A stretch of 64,000 bases of DNA from Gongronella butleri (lineage: Eukaryota; Mucoromycota; Mucoromycetes; Mucorales; Cunninghamellaceae), in the NCBI GenBank assembly GCA_025201375.1, contig JAIWZP010000062.1, positions 81,433 through 145,432 on the forward strand, read 5' to 3'. Under the pieces are notes generated by a model, which did no database searches, was not told the DNA's origin, and saw only the letters and a program-made list of their open reading frames with translations. The translations under genes were made by a program, and so were the position numbers. This document shows positions 56,841 through 64,000 of this stretch, piece after piece (position 1 is the stretch's first letter; every line of letters starts with the position of its first letter).

Positions 56841-59324
56841 TCAATTGGTATCGTGGAATTGCGAATAGGAAGACGACGACGATGACGATGAAGACGCAGG
56901 CGGCTGCGCTGCCCCGCCTTGCATTGAATGGAATGATTGGTGTTGCTGCTGATGGTGATGGTGATGCTGCTGGAATGGCAATGGATTGATCTGGTGTTGC
57001 CATTGCTGCGCATGACTATACTCTGTTGGGGGTAAGGACGACATGGATGGCATGGGCGGGGGCGCAAGTCGTTCGGGCACAAAAGGCGCAGGATAGGAAG
57101 GGAGAAAAGAGGGTGGCAAAGGTGCGTGTTGGTAAATGTCGGGTCGCTGGATGGGCATTGGCGCTGTTTGTGGCGGAGGTGCATAGGTATGCGCGGTTGT
57201 GGACGCATCGCGTAATGGTATGGACGCGTTTTGGATTGGCGCCGGCGTACTACGAGACGTTGGGGCGTCATAGGTGGTGGTGGACGCGTGTCGCGAGGAA
57301 TTGGACGCGTCGCGTGCCTGCATGGACGCGTCGGAGTGTGAACGGGCGGGTTGGGAAGGGGCCGAAGCAAAGGAAGCGTGGATGGCGGCGTCGATGCGCA
57401 TGACCCAGTGGTGTGAGATGGGCTCATTGAAAAAGGGGTATTGATGAAACAGGTTTTTGAGGGTTGCGAGCTGGCGGAGGGCCTGATCGCGAATGTCGTC
57501 GTCATTGTAGGTAGCGAGTTCGAGAAAGGTATGGAGGCACGGGTGGATGGCTGTCAGCAGGTACATGAGCATGCAAGGACGCGCACGTTGGACGATGTGG
57601 ACCAGATATGATGTGAATTCGTTGGCTATGTCAAGTCTGTTGCGCAACATGAGCAAATCAAGGATCGACCTGTCATCGGTGGCGAAGCATTCGTACAATT
57701 GGAGCTTGACGCGCGCCCATTGGCCCAACAACAAGATGCTTAGCTCCACGGCAAGCGCACGTGCACGCACATCGCCGCCATAATCGTCCATGGTCGTCAT
57801 CCACATGGTCGATGTCGAAGATGCATTCGAAATGGCATTGGATGCTGCCAATTGCCAGTAGTGTTCCGGTTGCAGCGCGTCGGGCAATTGCTGACGCCAG
57901 GCAAGCAATAGCCGCTCCATCTCCTGCAATTGGTCCAAAAGGTGCAATTCCGTGGTTTTCTTGGCCAAGGTCTGCCGGATTTTGTGGATGACGACAAGTA
58001 GACGTACGCTATGGACACAGAAATCGACGCAGAGTCCAACCTCGGTGGCCTCGCTCACGCGTTTGGCCGGTGGACGCGCATTAGTCATGATGTCAGGGTC
58101 AATCAGCAATGGTCTATCAAACGACGTGGCTGTCCACAAGTGTGCCCACACAACCGACCACCAGAGACGCCGATCATCCTCGCGTAGCTGCTCATTGACA
58201 AGTACACCGCCATCACGCTGTAATTGAAGGTCTTGGGCCATGCGCAATGCAAGATCACAATATTGCGCCGCTTTTTGCTCTCCACCGGGGGTCAACCATT
58301 GGCACATGTTCATGTGTAGCAATGCTCGGATGGTGTTTCTGCTGCTGGTTGTATAGCACAATTCGAGCAGTTCCTCGGCCTGCTGAAAGAAAAAAGTGCT
58401 GATCCGTTCTTTTCGCTTGCGTTCGAATGGCTGGTTTTCCTCATGGTCGATTTCGTCCAATGGCTGCTGCTGTTGGTGATGGTGGTGATGGTCGCTTTGA
58501 TGATGATGCGTCGCCTCATGGCGGTACACAAAGGCGCGCACGGCTTTGGACAACAACGAATGCTCGACTTTTGGCTGGTTATGCAAACCTTGGATGTAGG
58601 CGGGACTGATCCATTGGACAAGGCGGTCCGCCTCGGTCTGTTGGTACATCAAAAAGCACCTCGGGTACCTCGTGGCCAAGACGCGGTCGACCCACGCCAA
58701 TTCCGCTGGATCGTTTGCAAAATCATCGATTGTTTGCGTCGTTGGTGGCTGTGATGGTAATGCTGGCGGCTGCGGAATGGGCGTGTCTGGGAAAACAAGG
58801 TCCAATGGCCTTGTAAACACGCGTTTTGCCTGGTCATGGACGTGTGTCGGATTGATCCCACGCACAAGCAGCTTGACAAAGTGGTGTGGCTCTGTGATGC
58901 TCGTATGAATGTGGATCCCATCCGCCTGTAGCGACATGACCGGATCGGCCAATTCCGTGTTGCCGTGCGCGGTGGGTGTGGGCGTGGTTGGCGGCAGGTT
59001 GGACGAAGGCGGCGGTGCTGGAGGAGGAGGAGAAGGTGCTCTTGGTGCGGGTTCCACCCGCAATTTGGCTTCGAGCTTCCTGAGTTGCCGCTCAATAGTT
59101 GACAGGCTGACAACAGGGTCCTCGAGCGCGCTTCGCAGCGTCTGGTACTCGTGGATCGACTGGTGTCGCGCACAAGGCCCGCCACTCGGCAACCGTTGGC
59201 ACTCGGTGCACTATGAAGAGCCAAAAAAGAAAAAGTCAAAAAGTCAAAAAAAAAAAATCAGGCGAGTCGGTCTTACGGTTTCTTTTTCATGCTTCTGTCG
59301 CTTCAGGGGAGGGGGAGTGGGCAT
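56841..59324 (-). CDS. Fungal-specific transcription factor with half zinc cluster
   Basis: Two exons on the minus strand: 59324-59277 and 59210-56841, giving 805 residues. After MPTPPPLKRQKHEKET comes CTECQRLPSGGPC, which matches only the second half (C-x2-C-x8-C) of a Zn2Cys6 cluster; the first half with its basic DNA-contact residues is missing. A short coiled coil (STIERQLRKLEAKL) follows, as in dimeric zinc-cluster factors. The fungal_trans middle homology region lies at about 160-600, with AELAWVDRVL, RRLWWSVVWAHLWTATSFDR and PLLIDPDIM. The C-terminus is Pro/Gln/His-rich and contains DAS-type repeats coded partly by ACGCGT. It may start at a missed upstream exon, or be a factor that lost DNA binding. 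Confidence 0.75.
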
Positions 59325-60928
59325 GAGAGCGACGAAACAAGCATGCAACAAACAAGGAAACAAGAAGCAAGAGAAGAGAAAACAGGGAAAGAGAGAGAGA
59401 GAGAAAAAAAAAGAGAGGGAATGGGCAGAAAAGGAGGGGTGGGGGGATTTCCTTTTGAGCTGTCTTTTTCTCTCTCTCTCTCTTTTTTTGCAGGAATCCA
59501 CCGTTTTGCTCCCCCTTTTTTCATTCTCGCGCGAGAACAAAGCTTGAACTTTGCATCACAGAGATAAAAACACACCTCGTTTTTTCTTCTTTGTTTACTT
59601 TTGACCGCATTCATCCTTGCCAAAATCATCAAGCTTTTTTTTTTTGCCCTGTCGTTTCTCACCCACCCTTTCTTTTTGTTTTCCCCCCTCTCCCTTTTTT
59701 TTCACCCGGCTTTTCGCCTCTTTTAACCGTGGCTTTGTTGCTTTTTAACTTTCGCCTTGGCTCTTTCTGTTTCCCTGTGCTTTTTTTTTTTTTTTTAAAA
59801 AAAAAAAAGCTGTGCCTGGACCGTCTCCATTAAGAATTGGGGGGAGCGCTAATCTATTTTAATTGGGTGTCGTCGTCATCATGACACCGCACTGTTGACG
59901 CGTCCCCCCAACGGCCTTTAAATCCCAGTGTCACTGGAAAAAAAAGTCATGTTACACACGTAATTGCGCCTCTTGCCCGAACATCAAAGCAAAAAGACAA
60001 GAAAAAGAACAAACAATGAAATGTGTCTAAGGGAAAATCCAGTCGCGCTCAATGGATTTTAATTTTAATCATTCGATCCCACTTTCTGCCGACGGGCGCC
60101 AGAAAAAACGCGATCATCACGCGCCTTTTTTGTATTCCGGCCCATCGGCTTGCTTGCCAAATTGGTTGCAAAGAGTGCGTCGGCGTGTATCCGCACATCT
60201 GACGGATCCGTGTTGCAACGCCCTTTTTTTTTTTTTTGGGTGCATGGGTGTGATCTGCTCAGTGCAACGCGATGTTGGGGGGAGAGGACGGCGATGACGC
60301 GACTGAAAAAGAGAAAATGAGACGAGAGAGAGAGACAGAGCGAGAGAGGAGAGAGAGGGAGAAAGTGAGAGAGAGGCGCATGTTGCACCACTTGCCCCCC
60401 ATTGTGCTTTATTTGGGACGGGGCGCGCGCACACACGCGCGCGCGGGAGCAAAAAACGTCAACCAAAGAATGAAAAAAGTAACAAATAAGCCTGGATTCA
60501 AGTCTAAAACAGGGAGGCGAATGCCGCATCGCAAGCGACACAAGAAAATGAGGCAATGAGAAGCATATGCATCTGTTTGTCAGCACGATTTGCATGATTC
60601 TTCTCTGCATTTTGCTCTTTATACTTTTCTTTCTCTCCCTCTGTTCCGCAGATTGCTGAGCCCAACACAATGGAAGAGCCGGTCAAAACAAAAAAAAAAA
60701 AAGGGGGGGAAGGGAAAACATGGGCTCATTTTATGTACATTGCAAAAAAAAAAAAAAAAAAAAAATACAGACAAATAAGAACGAGAGAATCTAATGCTTC
60801 CCGTTCATCTGACTCGTTTCGACCGGTTGTTCTTCCATTGGCTTTTGCGGGCATCCCCACCTACATAAAAAAAAAGAAAAAAGCGGGGTGAGATAGGAAA
60901 AGGACGCCTTTTGCGATTTTTCGGGATT
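59325..60928. other. Intergenic region with simple repeats
   Basis: This gap upstream of the transcription factor gene contains a GA-rich tract (about 59383-59415), long T and A runs (59779-59808), a GAGA tract at about 60320-60380, and an alternating GC/CA tract at about 60423-60447. Frames here are low complexity and no gene is called. Confidence 0.5.
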
Positions 60929-63128
60929 TTACACGCGAATTGTCTTGTCGTCGCTTGCCGAGGCAAACATGGTATTGGAGGGGCTCCATGCAATGGCATT
61001 GGCGGATGCCTCGTGGCCGTCGAGCGCGGCCAACACCGACTCATGTTCGCGGCTCCAAATGTACACGCGGTGGTCCTCGCTGCCGCTCACAATATAGGTA
61101 TCGTTGGCACCGCCAAACACCGACCGAATCACATAGTGCTGCTGCTTGTATCCGCGGTAGCGCCGCGTCAGCCATTGACTTGACAAATCCCACAAATGGA
61201 TCTCCTCGTCCTGCTGCAAATTCACGAGCGCAAATCGCCCATCCTGACTCAATTGCAATGATGTCAATGGGTATTGCTCGGGGATGTCACTAACATGAAA
61301 AGCGGAGTTAGCCGCGCGCGCGCGCGCGCGTGTGTGTGTGTTTGTGTGTACATTTTGCCAATCCCCAATCCTTACCACGTCTTGATCAGCCGCAGACCTT
61401 GCAAACTGTACACGCAAATCTTCTTGTCAAACGTGATGACCACCAACTGTTCGCCATGCAATGCCATGTCCACAATGCGCTGCTCGTCCACTTGAGCCAC
61501 AATATCGCCATTCATGTTCTAAAACGAGAAACAACAGGGGATGAGACGCGTTTGGCGCGCTTTTTATTTGTTTTTTTTTGTTGGTTGTTTGCTTACCCAG
61601 AGCCTGATGGTCTGATCGCACGAGCCTGAGATAATATGCTGGCCATCAGGTAGCCACAGACAGCTGGTCACGTCGTCCGTATGGCCCTCAAAGTCTTGTA
61701 TCAGCGTGCCTTTCTATACAAAAGAAGAAAAAAAGTAAAATGAGCCAAATGTGTGTGCTTTTTTATACGCGAACTTCATTTTTACAACAGGGTCCCACAG
61801 CAAAAGCATGTTTTTCAGCCCGCAGACGAGCAATTTGGAATCGTCAGGTGACCAGCTGCAAAAGGAAGTGGCCGAGGGGCAATGAAGCCGCTTGACTCGC
61901 TGGAACGTCTAAAAAATTCATGCACAAAAAAAAAGTCAAAAATTGGGCTCGTTTCACACGCCCATGGGAATGCACTTTGGCTCTTTCACTCTGGTTTTTT
62001 TTTTTTATACCTGCATATCCCAGATCATGCACGTTTGGTCATTGGAGGCCGAGGCCAAGTAGCGGCCAGAATGCGAGTAGGCGACGTGCCATACCTCGTC
62101 CGTGTGCCCTGTCAAGATGGCAATGGTATCCGTGGGCAGCTCGTGCCTGCGGCAACCCCTCGTCAGTCCACTTTTTGCTGTGCCTCTCTCTCTTTTTTTT
62201 TATTTCTCCTTTTACCTGTCGCAGTTGTGGTCGTAAAACAAGGAAAACGATTGATCGTCATTATGATAAAGGCATTGCAACTTTTGCCACTCAAATGCAT
62301 GATGAATCAAGGTCGCGAGGCGATCGCGTGGAATCATGACCGTCGGGTCGATATACCCTAGAAAAAAAAAAGAAATAGAGTCAATTTGCGCGTCAAAAGT
62401 GACTAAAACGATGCCTACGCTGCAATTGCACAAGCAGCTGGTCGCGCGTCAAGGCAATGGCGTCGTCGCGTTGAATTTGTCGCATGACATCGTCAGCCGA
62501 GGAGCAGAGCATCAGACTAAAAGACGGGCAAAATGAGCATTTTGAGGGGTTTTGGGAATTGGATGCGCGTTCTTTTTGGGGGTTTGTAGAGGGTTTTTTT
62601 TTTTCTTTACCTTGACAATTCATGGAGTCGATCTGTGTTCTCGCCTAGGGGTGACAGCTCGTTACGTAAAACAGACAATGCCTTCATGAGCTTGCGTGCT
62701 TGCAGCAATTCGACGAATTTTTGCTGGCGGATCAAAAAGATGGCGCGGTGCACAAGGTCGGGCTGGTCGACGAGGCATAGCTGGTGCACCAGCTTCTCGC
62801 ACTGCTTCCACTGGCCCGCCAGCACCGCGTCTCGAAAGTCAGACACCACCGGCGCCTCCAAGGTGACACCGGATTCCTGCTGAAGCATCGTGGCCGCGTC
62901 TCTAATGACAAAAAAAAAGGGGGAGGGTACGGGGGGCGTGTGACATGAGCAAACAGGCAGTTTGACGGGCCCGGGGCCGGCGGTGCGATTTTACGTGTAG
63001 CCCATATCGAAGAGCGACTGCAAAAACAGTCTCACAAGGTCGTTTTTCGGCACGCCGTCCGTGTCAATTTGACCATTGGCTTCTGGGGTCTCTTGTTGCT
63101 TGTGTGTTGTGCCATTGGTGATCTGCAT
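60929..63128 (-). CDS. GID7: GID7/WDR26-like LisH-CTLH-WD40 protein
   Basis: Nine exons on the minus strand: 63128-62995, 62901-62611, 62516-62419, 62357-62216, 62146-62011, 61908-61786, 61713-61597, 61518-61376 and 61289-60929, giving 514 residues. In yeast Gid7 is part of the GID/CTLH ubiquitin ligase that degrades gluconeogenic enzymes when glucose returns. A LisH motif (about 28-56, LVRLFLQSLFDMGYTDAAT) precedes a CTLH segment (FRDAVLAGQWKQCEKLVHQL) and CRA-like helices. YIDPTVMIPRDRLATLIHHA then leads into a WD40 propeller from about 205 (ILTGHTDEVWHVAYSHSGRY, SASNDQTCMIWDMQ, SGSCDQTIRLW, SGSEDHRVYIW). The protein ends SASDDKTIRV. Intron 8 has a (CG)n(TG)n tract. The gene is divergent from RMI1. 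Confidence 0.93.
61313..61350. repeat. (CG)n(TG)n alternating tract in GID7 intron 8
   Basis: About nine CG dinucleotides run straight into TG repeats. Alternating purine-pyrimidine DNA of this kind can adopt the Z form under negative supercoiling. It lies wholly inside the 86-nt intron 61290-61375. Confidence 0.85.
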
Positions 63129-63526
63129 AGTCTATGAACAGTAAAAGAGAGCGCTAAACCGTGAGTAAAAAAAGAAGAAGAAAAACCAGGACGTCAGGCG
63201 CCTTTTCCCGTGCAACGCCGGGCCCTATGACGTCCCGAGCCCAAGAACTACGTTTCAAGCATACGCACCACCTCAGACGCAAGACACAGCGTGCATTTTT
63301 GTTCGTTTTTGTGCGTGGCAACTTACATGAACAAAGAAAGAAGAAAAAGAAGGCGAAAAGAAAAAGATAAGCGTGTGCGTGTGCACGCACGTTCTTTTTG
63401 ACTGACGCATTTGGCGCCCCGCGGGTGGGCGGTCAGCCAATCAGCGCCAACTTTGTTAAAAGGAGCGCTCATGGGCCCGACACGCTTTTGCTCTTTCCTT
63501 TTTTTTCACTCTTTTTTTTTTACTTC
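63129..63526. promoter_or_regulatory. Divergent promoter, GID7/RMI1
   Basis: About 400 bases separate the two opposite starts. Two GACGTC cores lie at about 63189 and 63229 (GGACGTCAG and ATGACGTCCC), which resemble CRE/bZIP sites. A CCAAT box at 63437-63441 lies 86 bases before the RMI1 start. T-rich sequence precedes the RMI1 ATG. Function is inferred from motif and position only. Confidence 0.5.
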
Positions 63527-64000
63527 ATGGATCCAGTGCTTGCTTTGTTTAAACGTGAGCAAGGGGTTAGTCTGAAACCCGAGTTTTACGAAAAGTGGCG
63601 CAGAGACGCCGGCGGTGGTGGCCAAGGCACGCCACAGCAGCAGTACGAGGCCCTGTTGCAGCATTTTCTCGTCTCAGACCTCGGTGCAGCCGTCGAGCCA
63701 TTTTTGCACGACTCGCGACGACCGCAGTTGCCCGAAACCATGGTCCTGCAGATCCGGGACGTCAGCGACACGTCGCACTCGCTGCTTTCCCTGGTCAAGC
63801 ACCTGGAAACAAACCCTACACAGCTGCCGCGCGGATCGCTCAAATGGGTCATGACCGACGGCCAAGGCGAATTGCTCGTCTATGAGCTCGATCGCATCTC
63901 TGCTTTGAAGCTGACAACGCCATTTGGCGCAAAGGTAAAAAGAAACAAGCGTGGCAAAAATCGATCAAAAGACTTATGTTGCCATGTTTTCTTTTGGAAA
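63527..64000 (+). CDS. RMI1: RMI1-like RecQ-mediated genome instability protein (partial)
   Basis: The first exon (63527-63934, 136 codons) starts MDPVLALFKREQGVSLKPEF and ends KLTTPFGAK at a GTAAAA donor; the intron runs off the window. Rmi1 joins the Sgs1/BLM helicase-Top3 complex that dissolves recombination intermediates. The N-terminal helical part (FYEKWRRDAG, then QQYEALLQHFLVSDLG) leads to the start of the OB-fold (MVLQIRDVSDTSHSLLSL, KWVMTDGQGELLVYELDRIS, LKLTTPFGAK), which follows the RMI1 N-terminal pattern of ligand DUF1767 plus OB. The exon stays in frame over its full length. Residues 30-40 have a Gly run. The rest of the gene is needed to confirm the call. Confidence 0.8.
   Translation, partial: MDPVLALFKREQGVSLKPEFYEKWRRDAGGGGQGTPQQQYEALLQHFLVSDLGAAVEPFLHDSRRPQLPETMVLQIRDVSDTSHSLLSLVKHLETNPTQLPRGSLKWVMTDGQGELLVYELDRISALKLTTPFGAKVKRNKRGKNRSKDLCCHVFFWK

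Noticed and set aside
59303..59662. A cysteine-containing minus-strand frame as a possible first half of the zinc cluster
   Set aside because: Its spacing is C-x3-C-x6-C without the basic residues of Zn2Cys6 proteins, and no clean splice to the known exon was found.
1..64000. CRISPR arrays, operons and bacterial signals
   Set aside because: No regularly spaced direct repeats with unique spacers were found, and the intron-rich genes are eukaryotic.

Overview
The window is nuclear DNA from a filamentous fungus, most likely an early-diverging (Mucoromycota-type) lineage; that placement is inferred from gene content and style, not from a database. Genes are on both strands and are cut by many short introns (mostly 50-150 nt, GT...AG, one GC...AG) that carry very long T runs before the acceptor. 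A tRNA-Leu(CAG) is present, so CUG is read as leucine. Fourteen intact protein-coding models were rebuilt exon by exon and each gives one uninterrupted frame; a fifteenth, at the right edge, is cut by the window.

Layout. 1-3.4 kb: non-coding DNA with ACGCGT clusters and copy A of a dispersed repeat. 3.8-5.7 kb: cyclase-associated protein (CAP). 5.9-6.7 kb: a broken gene interrupted by a GAGTC array. 7.3-10.7 kb: VPS53 of the GARP complex (15 exons). 11.2-13.1 kb: an MFS permease of the Dal5 type. 14.1-16.8 kb: a family GH31 glycosidase. 17.1-17.8 kb: repeat copy C. 18.5-20.6 kb: spliceosomal cyclophilin CWC27. 20.7-22.8 kb (minus): a BTB protein. 23.1-25.7 kb (minus): an OSR1/SPAK-like Ste20 kinase, divergent from 26.7-33.6 kb: adenylate cyclase (RA, LRR, PP2C, cyclase domains). 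33.6-37.4 kb: palindromes, an 18-bp minisatellite and repeat copy B. 37.6-39.4 kb: F-box-like protein. 39.8-42.6 kb (minus): TRK potassium transporter. 43.2-45.3 kb (minus): a probable mitochondrial PPR protein. 46.3-48.3 kb: PP2A B55 subunit. 48.6-50.8 kb (minus): an S9 peptidase. 51.8 kb: tRNA-Leu. 52.2-53.2 kb: repeat copy D. 53.7-56.1 kb (minus): an SANT/Myb-like protein of unknown function. 56.8-59.3 kb (minus): a fungal transcription factor with only half of a zinc cluster. 60.9-63.1 kb (minus): a GID7/WDR26-like protein. From 63.5 kb: the start of RMI1.

Functional links. CAP and its known partner adenylate cyclase lie 21 kb apart. Several other genes (PP2A-B55, GID7, GH31) belong to nutrient and glucose physiology, but nothing shows co-regulation. 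The least explained material is the non-coding repeat family with four same-orientation copies, the CATACTGTA palindromes beside copy B, RFx[V/I/L] docking-like motifs inside the OSR1-like kinase itself, and introns whose two ends carry complementary homopolymer runs.
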